From Puniceibacterium sp. (lineage in GTDB: Bacteria > Pseudomonadota > Alphaproteobacteria > Rhodobacterales > Rhodobacteraceae), in NCBI GenBank assembly GCA_024636635.1, contig JAGXGV010000006.1, positions 1 through 34,064 of the forward strand: a DNA stretch of 34,064 nucleotides. The letters run 5' to 3'. The notes under the pieces were generated by a model. That model made no database searches, had not been told where the DNA came from, and saw only the letters and a list, made by a program, of their open reading frames with translations. A program made the position numbers and the translations under genes. This document shows, one piece after another, positions 1 to 9,114 of the stretch. Each line of letters starts with the position of its first letter. The stretch's first letter is position 1.

Positions 1-809
1 CCACCGAGACGCTGTATGATCCCGCCATCTCGGGCGAGGTGATGCGTCCCTGGTCATCCTTTGCGCTGGCCGAACATGGCGTGGAAAAGGTGATCGCGCG
101 CCGCGCTGCGATGGAATTGAAGCGAGGCCAGACCGCCAATCTCGGGTTCGGGATTTCGGCCATGGTGCCGCGGATTCTGCTGGAGGAGGGTGAGGCCGAC
201 GCTGTCACATGGGCCATCGAACAGGGTGCCGTCGGGGGGATGCCGCTGATGGGATTCGCCTTTGGCTGCGCCTCCAATGCCGATGCCTTTGTGCCCAGTC
301 CCAACCAGTTCACCTATTTTCAGGGCGGTGGGTTCGACGTGTCCTTTCTGTCCTTCCTCGAAGTCGATGTGAAGGGCAATGTGAACGTGTCGAAGCTGGG
401 CAAGAAGCCGTATCTGACGGCCGGTTGCGGTGGGTTTGTCGACATCACCGCCCATGCTCGCAAGATCGTGTTTTCCGGCTATTTCGAGGCAGCGGCCGGG
501 CTGGAACTGTCCGACACCGGGTTGATCGTGACCAAACCGGGCAAATTCACCAAGATGGTCCCCGAGGTCGAGCATGTGACCTTTGCCGGCCAGCGCGCGC
601 TGCGCACCGGGCAGCAGGTGGTCTATGTCACCGAACGCTGTGTGATGCGCCTGACCGAAACCGGGCTTGAAGCCTATGAGATCATGCCGGGGATCGTTCC
701 AGAGCGCGACATCGTGCAGGCATCACAAGGGCGGGTGCGGGTTGCCCCGGATGCTGTCACGATGCCGCTGTCGCTGCTTGGCACCGGGCCGATGGGGTTG
801 ACCCTGTGA
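1..809 (+). CDS. Acyl-CoA:carboxylate CoA-transferase, family I (C-terminal part, 5' truncated by window edge)
   Basis: The reading frame is open from base 3 to the stop at 807-809, so the start lies upstream of the window and only about 268 C-terminal residues are visible. The segment matches the beta-type half of family I CoA-transferases (YdiF/propionate CoA-transferase type), which move CoA between acyl-CoA and a free acid through a glutamyl-CoA thioester. The catalytic glutamate is probably the E of IEQGAVGG, coded near base 219. Other family stretches are NLGFGIS and the C-terminal YVTERCVMRLTETGLE. The stop overlaps the next start (GTGA at 806-809), so the genes are translationally coupled. 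In this operon its likely job is to activate the acid made by the aldehyde dehydrogenase, or to recycle CoA. The exact substrate is unknown. Confidence 0.88.
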   Translation, partial: TETLYDPAISGEVMRPWSSFALAEHGVEKVIARRAAMELKRGQTANLGFGISAMVPRILLEEGEADAVTWAIEQGAVGGMPLMGFAFGCASNADAFVPSPNQFTYFQGGGFDVSFLSFLEVDVKGNVNVSKLGKKPYLTAGCGGFVDITAHARKIVFSGYFEAAAGLELSDTGLIVTKPGKFTKMVPEVEHVTFAGQRALRTGQQVVYVTERCVMRLTETGLEAYEIMPGIVPERDIVQASQGRVRVAPDAVTMPLSLLGTGPMGLTL

Positions 810-1573
810 GCCGGGTTGTTCTTGACATCGACGGGCCGGTCGCAACCCTTCGGCTGGACAACCCCGACAAGCTGAACGCCTTTACCCCCGACATGCTGGC
901 GCAATTGGATCAGCATTGTGCCGCGTTGGAGTTGGAACGTTCCATCCGATGCGTGATCCTGACGGCAAGCCCGGCGCGGGCCTTCTGTGCGGGGGCGGAT
1001 ATCACCGCCTGGGGGGCGCTCGCGCCGTTCGATTTCGCCCGGCACTGGGTGCGGGACGGGCACCGGATCTTTGACCGGCTGGCGCGTCTGTCGCATCCCA
1101 CGATCGCAGCCATCGGCGCGCATGCCTTTGGCGGCGGGCTGGAGCTTGCGACTGCCTGCGATATCCGGATCATGGCGCCAAGGGCCACGCTGGCCTTGCC
1201 GGAAACGCAGGTCGGGATCGTTCCAGGCTGGTCCGGCACCCCGCGGCTGACCCGCCTGCTGCCCGAATCCGTGGTCAAGGAGATGGCCCTGTTCGGCCGC
1301 CGCCTGAGCGCGGAACGGGCGCACGCCCTGGGCTTTGTCGCCGAGATCAGCGACGACCCCGAAGCCACCGCCCGCAGCATTGCCGAAACGCTGGACAAGA
1401 CCAGCCCGATGGCGACCGAGGTCGCCAAGTACCAGATCCACGCCGCCGTGGGCGAGGACCGGTCGGCGATGATCGAGGCGCTGGGCGGGGCCATGATCGG
1501 TGCCAGCGCGGACAGGGCCGAAGGTGTCGATGCCTTCACGCACAAACGAACTCCAGATTTTCCGGGACGCTGA
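806..1573 (+). CDS. Enoyl-CoA hydratase/isomerase family protein (crotonase fold)
   Basis: 255 aa, the usual size for a single crotonase domain. The oxyanion-hole segments are AFCAGADI (about residues 59-66) and AFGGGLELATACDI (about 107-120). Both glutamates used by classical hydratases are present: E113 in GGLELA and E133 in LPETQVGIVPG. This favours a hydratase or lyase acting on a CoA thioester over a decarboxylase-type member. The GTG start at 806 overlaps the TGA of the CoA-transferase, which argues for coupled translation. Three bases separate its stop from the aldehyde dehydrogenase. Its partners suggest it acts on the CoA ester formed in this operon. Substrate chain length cannot be judged from the sequence. 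Confidence 0.9.
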   Translation: MSRVVLDIDGPVATLRLDNPDKLNAFTPDMLAQLDQHCAALELERSIRCVILTASPARAFCAGADITAWGALAPFDFARHWVRDGHRIFDRLARLSHPTIAAIGAHAFGGGLELATACDIRIMAPRATLALPETQVGIVPGWSGTPRLTRLLPESVVKEMALFGRRLSAERAHALGFVAEISDDPEATARSIAETLDKTSPMATEVAKYQIHAAVGEDRSAMIEALGGAMIGASADRAEGVDAFTHKRTPDFPGR

Positions 1574-1576
1574 ACC

Positions 1577-3091
1577 ATGAAAGACCTTACTGTTATCGAC
1601 GCCACCTCTGCCGTGATGCCCGACCCTTTTACCGGGCGGCACCTGATCGACGGAATCTGGACAGGGTCCGATGAAACGTTCCAGCGACATTCGCCGGCGC
1701 ATGGGACGCTGGTCAGCACCTCTGCACGGGGCGGAAAGCCCGAGGCGGACGCCGCCATCGCCGCCGCGCGCCGGGCCTTTGACGATACCGACTGGCCGGC
1801 GCTGTCGGGCAAGGCGCGCGCGATGCTGCTGCTGAAGGTTGCCGATCTGATCGACGCGCGTCGCGAAGAGATCGCCGTGATGGAAGTGCTGGAAAGCGGC
1901 AAGCCCATCAGCCAGGCGCGCGCCGAGATCGAGGGGGCTGCCGATCTTTGGCGCTATGCCGCTTCGCTGGCGCGCACGGCGCACGGCGACAGCCACAACA
2001 CGCTGGGGCCGGACATTCTGGGCGTGGTGCTGCGCGAACCAATCGGTGTCGTGTCGATCATCACGCCCTGGAATTTCCCCTTTCTGATCGTCAGCCAGAA
2101 ACTGCCCTTTGCGCTGGCCGCGGGGTGTACGGCGGTGGTCAAGCCGTCGGAACTGACGCCGTCCACCACGGTCCTTCTGGGCGAGATCCTGATCGAGGCG
2201 GGCCTGCCCGCCGGGGTGGTGAACATCGTCCTGGGATTTGGCGATCCTGTCGGCGCGCGGATGGCAGTGCACGAGGCCGTGGACATGGTGTCCTTTACCG
2301 GGTCGACACAGGTGGGTCGGCGCATCGCCGCGGCTGCCAGCGGCACGCTCAAGAAGCTGTCGTTCGAACTGGGGGGCAAGAACCCGCAAGTGGTCTTTGG
2401 CGATGCTGACCTGGATGCGGCGGCGGATGCCATTGCCTTCGGCACCTATTTCAACGCTGGCGAATGCTGCAATTCCGGCAGCCGGGTCATTGTGCATCAG
2501 GACGTGGCCGAGGCGCTAAGCGACCGCATCGTCGCGCTGTCGCGCAAGGTGGCGTTCGGCGATCCGATGCATCCCGACACCCAGGTCGGGGCCATCATCT
2601 CTGTGGATCATCAGGCAAAGATTGCGGGATATGTGCGCGACGCGCGGGCCGCGGGTGCAAGGATTGCGCTGGGCGGCGAGGCGCTGGACATCCCCGGGCT
2701 GCCCGGCTGCTTTTACGGGCCGACCGTGCTGGCCGGTGTCACACCCGACATGACCATCGCGCGGGACGAGGTGTTCGGCCCGGCGCTGGCGATCCTGACC
2801 TTCCGGACCTTCGACGAGGCGGTGGCGCTGGCGAACGGTGTTGACTACGGTCTGTCCGCCGGGGTCTGGAGCAGTGACATGCACACCTGCCTACAATTCG
2901 CGCGCAAGGTGCGGGCGGGAACGGTCTGGACCAACACCTGGATGGACGGATTTCCCGAGATGCCGTTTGGCGGTGTAAAGCAAAGCGGGCAGGGGCGAGA
3001 GCTGGGCCGTTACGGGCTTGAGGAGTTTACCGAGCTCAAGACGCTGACCATGAAGGTCACGCCGGGCCGCGCGCCCTGGGTCCGGGGCTGA
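1577..3091 (+). CDS. NAD(P)-dependent aldehyde dehydrogenase
   Basis: 504 aa, typical for the ALDH superfamily, which oxidises aldehydes to carboxylates. Recognised motifs in order are TPWNFP (163-168), FTGSTQVG (240-247, cofactor loop), ELGGKNP with the general base E264, and GECCNSGSR with the nucleophile most likely C298. The C-terminal part ends in the family-like MPFGGVKQSGQGRELG. It resembles betaine-aldehyde and gamma-aminobutyraldehyde dehydrogenases more than CoA-acylating ones, so a free acid is the expected product, which fits the adjacent CoA-transferase. It lies 3 bases after the crotonase gene and 5 bases before the first GMC gene, within one operon. Confidence 0.93.
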   Translation: MKDLTVIDATSAVMPDPFTGRHLIDGIWTGSDETFQRHSPAHGTLVSTSARGGKPEADAAIAAARRAFDDTDWPALSGKARAMLLLKVADLIDARREEIAVMEVLESGKPISQARAEIEGAADLWRYAASLARTAHGDSHNTLGPDILGVVLREPIGVVSIITPWNFPFLIVSQKLPFALAAGCTAVVKPSELTPSTTVLLGEILIEAGLPAGVVNIVLGFGDPVGARMAVHEAVDMVSFTGSTQVGRRIAAAASGTLKKLSFELGGKNPQVVFGDADLDAAADAIAFGTYFNAGECCNSGSRVIVHQDVAEALSDRIVALSRKVAFGDPMHPDTQVGAIISVDHQAKIAGYVRDARAAGARIALGGEALDIPGLPGCFYGPTVLAGVTPDMTIARDEVFGPALAILTFRTFDEAVALANGVDYGLSAGVWSSDMHTCLQFARKVRAGTVWTNTWMDGFPEMPFGGVKQSGQGRELGRYGLEEFTELKTLTMKVTPGRAPWVRG

Positions 3092-3096
3092 GTCAG

Positions 3097-4590
3097 ATGG
3101 CGCAGCCGGACAGCATCGTGATCGGGTCTGGCATGGGGGGTGCCACGCTGGCGGCGGCCCTTGCACCGACAGGACGCCGGATCCTGATCCTAGAACGTGG
3201 CGAACATCTGCGCGACTGCCCCGAGGCACGCGATGCGGCTGCCATTTTTGACCGCGGTCATTTCCGCCCCGAAGAACACTGGATCGACGGGCAGGGCAAG
3301 GCGTTCAGCCCGGGCAATTTTTATTATGTCGGTGGCAACACCAAGATGTACGGCGGGGTCCTGTTACGATTTCGCAAAGAGGATTTTGCACCGATTTCGC
3401 ATATGGGCGGCGTCAGCGCGGGCTGGCCGCTGAGCTATGACGATTTTGCGCCCTATTATGACAGGGCCGAGGCGCTGTATCAGGTGCGCGGCGCGCTGGG
3501 CGACGACCCGTCCGAACCGGCGCACACGGGCGGTTACCCCCATGCAGCCGTGCCGCACGAACCGGTGATCGCGGATCTGGCGCGGCGGTTGAAGGCGGCG
3601 GGCCTGAACCCGTCACCGCTGCCGCTGGGGGTCGACCTTGACCGCTGGCTTGCGCATGGGGCGACGCCCTGGGACGGGCATCCCGACACCTGCGGCGGCA
3701 AGATGGATGCCGAAACCTGCGGTCTGGCCGAGGCGCTGAAGCATCCCAACGTGACCTTGCAGACCGGCACCCATGTGGAGCGCCTGATCGCGGATGCCTC
3801 CGGCACGATCACCGGGGTCGCCGTCACGCGCGATGGAACCCGTGAAACGCTGACGGCGCCTGTGGTCGTGCTTGCGGCGGGGGCGGTGAATACGGCGGCG
3901 CTTCTGCTGCGCTCGGGTGACGAACAGCGGCCCGGCGGGCTGGCCAACAGTTCGGATCAGGTGGGGCGGAATTTCATGAACCACAACGCCTCGGCGATGC
4001 TGGCGCTGCATCCGCTGCGGCGCAATCCGTCGGTCTATCAAAAGACCCTGACACTGAACGATTTCTATCTGCGCGGCGGTCCGGGGGACAGGCCGCTGGG
4101 GAACGTCCAGCTTCTGGGCAAGATCTCGGCACCGATCCTGTCTTCGCAGGCGGGTCTTCCGATGGCTGTCGCCCGGTGGATCGCCGAGCGCAGCATCGAC
4201 TTCTATCTCATGTCCGAAGATCTGCCGGACCCCGAAAGCCGGGTGACGGTGCGGGGCGGGCAGATCCACCTTGACTGGCGGCGGTCGAACTGGGGCGCGC
4301 ATCTGGCGCTGGTGGCAAAGATGAAACAGGTGTTGCGGCGGGCCGGATTTCCGGTGGTGCTGTCCAAGGCGTTCGACCGGCGCACACCGTCGCATCAGTG
4401 CGGCACGGCGCGGATGGGACTGGACCCGGCCAGATCCGTCACGGATATCCGGGGGCGGGCGCATGACCATCCCAACCTGTTCATCGCGGATGCCAGCGTG
4501 CTGCCGACTTCGGCGGCGGTCAATCCGTCGCTGACGGTTGCCGCGCATGCGCTGCGCTGTGCCGACCGGATCGCAGAGGGGCAGGCATGA
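3097..4590 (+). CDS. GMC-family FAD-dependent oxidoreductase (first of two)
   Basis: 497 aa flavoprotein that oxidises an alcohol or sugar hydroxyl. The N-terminal dinucleotide-binding motif is IVIGSGMGGATLA (about residues 7-19). GGNTKMYGGVLLRFRKEDF lies in the FAD-contacting region. The C-terminal GMC half has HQCGTARMG with the presumed catalytic H433, and AAVNPSLTVAAH with the partner N476. There is no signal peptide or Tat motif, so it is probably cytoplasmic. It differs clearly from the second GMC protein two genes downstream: the FAD-contacting motif and C-terminal motifs are of another subfamily, so this is not a recent duplication. Its TGA overlaps the start of the SDR gene (ATGA at 4587-4590). 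The electron acceptor is not known. Confidence 0.9.
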   Translation: MAQPDSIVIGSGMGGATLAAALAPTGRRILILERGEHLRDCPEARDAAAIFDRGHFRPEEHWIDGQGKAFSPGNFYYVGGNTKMYGGVLLRFRKEDFAPISHMGGVSAGWPLSYDDFAPYYDRAEALYQVRGALGDDPSEPAHTGGYPHAAVPHEPVIADLARRLKAAGLNPSPLPLGVDLDRWLAHGATPWDGHPDTCGGKMDAETCGLAEALKHPNVTLQTGTHVERLIADASGTITGVAVTRDGTRETLTAPVVVLAAGAVNTAALLLRSGDEQRPGGLANSSDQVGRNFMNHNASAMLALHPLRRNPSVYQKTLTLNDFYLRGGPGDRPLGNVQLLGKISAPILSSQAGLPMAVARWIAERSIDFYLMSEDLPDPESRVTVRGGQIHLDWRRSNWGAHLALVAKMKQVLRRAGFPVVLSKAFDRRTPSHQCGTARMGLDPARSVTDIRGRAHDHPNLFIADASVLPTSAAVNPSLTVAAHALRCADRIAEGQA

Positions 4591-5333
4591 CACCCCATGC
4601 GCTAATCACGGGCGGACAGCAGGGCATCGGACTTGGGATTGCGACAGCTCTGGTGGCGGCGGGCTGGCAGGTGACTCTGGCGGCCGAAGCGCCGTCCGGG
4701 TCGGAGGCTGTCACCCGCGCCCTCGCGCAGCTTGGCGCGGGTGCGCGTTACATCCGTCACGATCTGGCGGATCTGGACACTATCCCGGCGTTGCTGGCGC
4801 AGGTCGGTTCGATCAGCACCTATGTGTCGAACGCGGGGGTTCCGGCGCGGGTACGGGGCGACATGCTGGACATGGCACCGCAGAACTATGATTTCACCAT
4901 GGATATCAACCTGCGCGGCGCCTTTTTTCTGGCGCAGGCGGTGGCGCGGCATTTGCTGGACCAGCCCGCAGATCCCTATCGGTCGATGCTGTTCGTGACT
5001 TCGGTCAATGCCGCCATGGTGTCGGTCGAGCGGGCGGAATACTGCATCTCGAAGGCGGGGGCGTCGATGATGGCGCAGCTGTTCGCGGCGCGTCTGGCAG
5101 AGGCGGGGATCGGGGTGTTCGAATTGCGCCCCGGCATCATCGCAACCCCGATGACCGCCGGTGTCCACGACAGCTACACCGCACGGATCGAGGCCGGGCT
5201 CGTGCCCGCCCGCCGCTGGGGTACGCCACGCGACATCGGTCAGGCGGTTCTGCCGCTGGCACGCGGCGACATGATGTTCGCCACCGGAGCGGTGATCCCG
5301 CTGGACGGTGGCCTTTCCATTCCGAGGCTTTAG
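4587..5333 (+). CDS. Short-chain dehydrogenase/reductase (SDR)
   Basis: 248 aa classical SDR with one Rossmann domain. The cofactor motif is TGGQQGIG (8-15), the structural motif NAG is at 82-84, and the catalytic residues are S139 and Y152-x3-K156 (YCISK). The C-terminus GAVIPLDGG is typical of the 3-ketoacyl-ACP reductase/gluconate dehydrogenase-like group. It interconverts a hydroxyl and a ketone with NAD(H) or NADP(H). It overlaps the first GMC gene by ATGA and is followed 4 bases later by the second GMC gene. Such GMC-SDR pairing suggests successive oxidations of a multi-hydroxyl compound, though this is inference. The substrate cannot be assigned. Confidence 0.9.
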   Translation: MTPHALITGGQQGIGLGIATALVAAGWQVTLAAEAPSGSEAVTRALAQLGAGARYIRHDLADLDTIPALLAQVGSISTYVSNAGVPARVRGDMLDMAPQNYDFTMDINLRGAFFLAQAVARHLLDQPADPYRSMLFVTSVNAAMVSVERAEYCISKAGASMMAQLFAARLAEAGIGVFELRPGIIATPMTAGVHDSYTARIEAGLVPARRWGTPRDIGQAVLPLARGDMMFATGAVIPLDGGLSIPRL

Positions 5334-5337
5334 GCAC

Positions 5338-6921
5338 ATGGCGCAGACCTACGATTTCATCATCATCGGCGGCGGCTCGGCCGGCTGCGTGCTGGCCGCG
5401 CGATTGTCCGAAACCAAGGCCAGCGTCCTGCTGCTTGAGGCGGGGGGGCGGGACTGGCACCCGCTTTACAGGATGCCCGCGGGCTTTGCGAAGATGACCA
5501 AGGGCATCGGCAGCTGGGGCTGGTTCACCACGCCGCAGGAACATCTGGGCGGGCGGCGGCTGAGGTATACCCAAGCGAAAGTGATCGGCGGCGGCAGTTC
5601 TGTCAATGCGCAGATCTACACGCGCGGCGCGACGCAGGATTACGACGAATGGCGGCAGCTGGGTTGCACCGGCTGGTCGTTCGAGGATGTGCTGCCCTAT
5701 TTCCGCAAGGCCGAGGACAACGATACCTTCGATGACCGCTATCACGGCAAGGGCGGGCCGCTGGGCGTGTCGCAACCCAGCGCGCCGCTGCCGATTTGCG
5801 AGGCTTATTTCGACGCCGCCGCGCAGATCGGCATCCCGCGCAACAGGGATATGGCCGGGGAACGGCAGGACGGGGTGGGCTACTACCAGCTGACGCAGCG
5901 CAAGGTGCGCCGCTCGTCCACGTCGGTCGCCTATCTTGATCCGGTGCGCTACCGGCGCAATCTGACCGTGCGCACCGGGGCGCAGGTGGTGCGGATCATG
6001 GTGCATCAGGGCCGCGCCACGGGCGTCGAACTGGCGGGCGGGGAAAAGATCCATGCCAAGGCCGAGGTGCTGCTGGCGTCGGGGGCCATCGGTTCACCCC
6101 GGATGCTGCAACTTTCCGGCATCGGTCCGGCAGAGCATTTGCGCGATGTCGGCGTGCCGCTGGTGCTTGATCAGCCCGAGGTGGGATCGAACCTTCAGGA
6201 TCATCTGGACCTGTTCACCATCTGTGAATGTCGCGGCGTTTTCACCTATGACAAATACGCCCGGCCGCTGTGGTCCGTGGTCGCGGGTCTGCAATACCTG
6301 ATGAACCGCTCTGGGCCTGTCGCCTCGTCGCTGTTCGAAACCGGGGGGTTCTGGTACGCGGACGAAAACGCCCGTTCGCCCGATATCCAGTTCCACCTTG
6401 GGCTTGGGTCGGGGATCGAGGCGGGGGTGGACCATATGCCCCACGGGGGGGTGACGCTGAATTCGGCCTACTTGCGGCCCCGGTCGCGCGGCACGGTGCG
6501 GCTTGGCTCTGCCAGTCCGACAGCCGCGCCGCTGATCGATCCGAATTACTGGTCCGATCCACATGACAGGCAGATGTCGATCAGGGGTCTGCGCATGGTA
6601 CGCGAGATCATGGCGCAGGAGGCGCTGGCGCCTTTTGTGCTGGCCGAACGCCTGCCGGGGCCGGAGCTGACCAGTGACGAGGATCTGGCCGCTTATGCCG
6701 CGAGACATGCAAAGACCGACCATCACCCGGCAGGCACCTGCCGCATGGGTACGGACGAGCGCGCCGTGGTCGATCCCCGGCTGCGCCTTAACGGAATCGC
6801 AGGGCTGCGCGTTGTAGATGCCAGCATCATGCCACGTCTCGTCTCTGCCAACACCAATGCCACCGCCATCATGATCGCGGAGAAAGCCGCGGACATGATC
6901 CGGCAAGATACCGGAGCCTGA
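5338..6921 (+). CDS. GMC-family oxidoreductase, choline dehydrogenase (BetA)-like
   Basis: 527 aa, counted from the ATG at 5338. An in-frame ATG at 5308 lies inside the SDR gene and would add ten residues without homology, so I prefer 5338, where FIIIGGGSAGCVLAARLSE follows directly. Family marks are VIGGGSSVNAQIYTRG in the FAD region, the dihydrophobic GMC signature ASGAIGSPRMLQLSGIGP, and the C-terminal HHPAGTCRMG with presumed catalytic H463 and partner N507 in NTNATAIMIAE. BetA-like proteins oxidise primary alcohols to aldehydes, which would feed the aldehyde dehydrogenase of this operon. Choline itself is uncertain, because the betaine genes betB/betI are not here and the neighbours include CoA-ester enzymes. 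Confidence 0.9.
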   Translation: MAQTYDFIIIGGGSAGCVLAARLSETKASVLLLEAGGRDWHPLYRMPAGFAKMTKGIGSWGWFTTPQEHLGGRRLRYTQAKVIGGGSSVNAQIYTRGATQDYDEWRQLGCTGWSFEDVLPYFRKAEDNDTFDDRYHGKGGPLGVSQPSAPLPICEAYFDAAAQIGIPRNRDMAGERQDGVGYYQLTQRKVRRSSTSVAYLDPVRYRRNLTVRTGAQVVRIMVHQGRATGVELAGGEKIHAKAEVLLASGAIGSPRMLQLSGIGPAEHLRDVGVPLVLDQPEVGSNLQDHLDLFTICECRGVFTYDKYARPLWSVVAGLQYLMNRSGPVASSLFETGGFWYADENARSPDIQFHLGLGSGIEAGVDHMPHGGVTLNSAYLRPRSRGTVRLGSASPTAAPLIDPNYWSDPHDRQMSIRGLRMVREIMAQEALAPFVLAERLPGPELTSDEDLAAYAARHAKTDHHPAGTCRMGTDERAVVDPRLRLNGIAGLRVVDASIMPRLVSANTNATAIMIAEKAADMIRQDTGA

Positions 6922-6926
6922 AGCCC

Positions 6927-8087
6927 ATGCGCCTGCCCAACCCTGACGGAACCCTTGGCGATTATGACCTGACAGGCACGCCGCTGATCCTCCGTGCGCC
7001 GCATGTGCCGCTGACGCGCACGGCCTTTGCCGCCGCCCATGTTATTTCGGACCCTTTGCGCGAACGCGATCCGTGGCAGGGCCGTCCGGCGGTGGACTGG
7101 GATGCGACGCTGGGTTTTCGTCACACGCTCTGGGATCAGGGGCTGGGGCTGGCCGAGGCGATGGATACCGCGCAGCGCGGCATGGGGGTGGACTGGCTGA
7201 CCGCAAAAGAACTGATCGAACGCACGATGGTCGAAGCGCGCGCCCATCCGCTGAAGCCGCGCGTCGCCTGCGGCGCGGGCACCGATCATGTGCCGCTGGC
7301 GGAACTGACCAGCATCGATGCGATCCGCGCCGCCTACGAGACGCAGATGGCCGCGATCGAGGCGGCGGGGGGGCAGGTGATCCTGATGGCCACGCGGGCT
7401 ATGACCGCGGTCATAGCCGATGCCGATGCCTATCTGGCGCTGTACGGCCGGTTGCTGGACCAAGCGCGCGACCCGGTCGTGCTGCACTGGCTGGGGGACA
7501 TGTTCGACCCTGCGCTGGCCGGCTACTGGGGCAGCACGGATGTGGCAGAGGCGACCGAGACGGTGCTGACGTTGATCAACGCCCATGCCGACAGGATCGA
7601 CGGGATCAAGATTTCCCTGCTGGATCAGGCGCATGAAGAGGCATTCCGCAAACGCCTGCCCGCAGGTGTGCGGCTTTATACCGGGGACGATTTCAACTAT
7701 GCCGCGCTGATCGCGGGGGATGGGACGCATCATTCCCACGCCCTTCTGGGCATCTTTGCCGCCATCGCGCCTGCCGCATCCCGCGCGCTTGAGGCGCTGG
7801 CGATGAACGACATGGACCGGTATCACGCCCTTCTGGCCCCGACCGTGCCGCTGAGCCGCGAGATTTTCCGCGCACCGACGCAGTACTACAAGGCCGGCAT
7901 CGCCTTTCTGTCCTGGCTGAACGGCACTCAGAAACATTTCATCATGCCCGCAGGCTTTCAATCCAGCCGGTCGATCACACATTACTGCGAAATCTTCCGG
8001 CTTGCGGATCGCGCGGGTTTGCTTGCGCGGCCGGATCTTGCGCAAAAAAGGCTGACGACCCTTCTGGCGCTGCACGGGATCGACTGA
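6927..8087 (+). CDS. DUF993-type dihydrodipicolinate synthase-like protein (putative class I lyase/aldolase)
   Basis: 386 aa, longer than ordinary DHDPS/NAL proteins (about 290-300 aa) but with the same TIM-barrel signals. GIKIS places a candidate Schiff-base lysine at K228, and HWLGDMFDP precedes it. I recognise the overall sequence as the DUF993 group often named dihydrodipicolinate synthase family protein in alphaproteobacterial sugar or polyol operons; no member's reaction is known to me. By fold it should form a Schiff base with a keto substrate and make or break a carbon-carbon bond. It lies 5 bases after the second GMC gene and one base before the LacI gene, so its substrate is probably the ketone or aldehyde made by the upstream dehydrogenases. 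Confidence 0.8.
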   Translation: MRLPNPDGTLGDYDLTGTPLILRAPHVPLTRTAFAAAHVISDPLRERDPWQGRPAVDWDATLGFRHTLWDQGLGLAEAMDTAQRGMGVDWLTAKELIERTMVEARAHPLKPRVACGAGTDHVPLAELTSIDAIRAAYETQMAAIEAAGGQVILMATRAMTAVIADADAYLALYGRLLDQARDPVVLHWLGDMFDPALAGYWGSTDVAEATETVLTLINAHADRIDGIKISLLDQAHEEAFRKRLPAGVRLYTGDDFNYAALIAGDGTHHSHALLGIFAAIAPAASRALEALAMNDMDRYHALLAPTVPLSREIFRAPTQYYKAGIAFLSWLNGTQKHFIMPAGFQSSRSITHYCEIFRLADRAGLLARPDLAQKRLTTLLALHGID

Positions 8088-8088
8088 A

Positions 8089-9114
8089 ATGAGCATACGC
8101 CGACCCACAATCCTGGACGTGGCCCGTGCGGCCGGCGTGTCGAAATCCACCGTCTCGCTTGTCGTGCGCGGCAGTCCGACGGTCAAACAGCAGACCGCAA
8201 GGCTGGTCCGCGAGGCAATGGCCGAAACCGGTTATGTCTACAACCGTGCCGCCGCCAACCTGCGTAAATCGTCGGTTGGCCTCATCGGGCTGGTCATCAA
8301 CGACCTGCGCAACCCGTTCTTTACCGAATTCGCCACATCGGTGCAGATGGCGCTGTCGGCGCAGGGCTATGCCACGGTGATTTCCAATTCCGACGAGGAT
8401 GGGGCGTTGCAGGCGCAGATGGTCGCCTCGATGATCGAACACGGGGTGTCGGCGTTCATCATCTCGCCCGCTTATGGCCAGGAAGACGCGACCTTTGATC
8501 AGATCGCCCGTGCCGGCATTCCCTGTCTGCAAGTGTTGCGGCAGGTCGATCTGCGCGGCGACCTGTTTCCCTTCGCGGCCTTTGATTATGCCCGTGGCGG
8601 TCTGCTGGCGACGCAGCACCTGATCGCGCAGAAGGCGCGCGGCATTGCCTTTGTCGGCGGTCTGCCGGACCGGGCCGTGACGACCGAACGCATGTCGGGC
8701 TATCTTGAGGCGCTGTCGGCGCAGGGTCTGCAACCGGTTGCCTTTCCGGGACGCGCCACCCGGGCCTTTGGCGCGGCCATGGCCGAAGAACTGAGCCGCG
8801 ATCACCCCGAGATCGACGCCGCCGTCTGCTTTAACGACCAGGTGGCGCTGGGCCTGCTGTCGGGATTTGCCCGGTTGGGGCGCCAGGTGGGCACAGAGTT
8901 CCGCATCGTCGGTTTCGACGATATCGAGGAATGTGATCAGGCCTGGCCGCGGCTGAGCTCTGTCGCCTGCGACAGTGCGCAGTTCGGGCGGGATGCCGCC
9001 GCGGCGCTGCTGGACTGGGTGGAAACCGGCCAGCGCCCCCCGCCCGAGAGGCGCGCACCGGTGGAACTGGTCGCCCGCGAATCCAGCCTTGGCCCGGAAG
9101 GAAACACACCATGA
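8089..9114 (+). CDS. LacI-family transcriptional regulator
   Basis: 341 aa, a normal LacI/GalR length. The N-terminal helix-turn-helix and hinge helix cover about residues 7-60 (ILDVARAAGVSKSTVSLVVRG, then YVYNRAAANLR). The remainder is a periplasmic-binding-protein-like effector domain that begins at VGLIGLVINDLRNPFF and contains CFNDQVALGL and VGFDDIEE, both usual in the family. The gene lies inside the operon with almost no spacing on either side, so it probably controls the operon and itself. The effector is likely a sugar, polyol or pathway intermediate, as is usual for LacI proteins. No operator can be examined because the operon promoter is upstream of the window. Confidence 0.93.
   Translation: MSIRRPTILDVARAAGVSKSTVSLVVRGSPTVKQQTARLVREAMAETGYVYNRAAANLRKSSVGLIGLVINDLRNPFFTEFATSVQMALSAQGYATVISNSDEDGALQAQMVASMIEHGVSAFIISPAYGQEDATFDQIARAGIPCLQVLRQVDLRGDLFPFAAFDYARGGLLATQHLIAQKARGIAFVGGLPDRAVTTERMSGYLEALSAQGLQPVAFPGRATRAFGAAMAEELSRDHPEIDAAVCFNDQVALGLLSGFARLGRQVGTEFRIVGFDDIEECDQAWPRLSSVACDSAQFGRDAAAALLDWVETGQRPPPERRAPVELVARESSLGPEGNTP

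Noticed and set aside
674-2497. Long open frame of about 600 codons on the - strand across the crotonase and aldehyde dehydrogenase genes
   Set aside because: It is antisense to strongly recognisable enzymes, has no family motif and a composition rich in R, H, G and P typical of mirror frames in GC-rich DNA.
5308-5337. Earlier in-frame ATG for the second GMC gene
   Set aside because: It lies inside the SDR gene and adds ten residues without homology before the FAD-binding motif.
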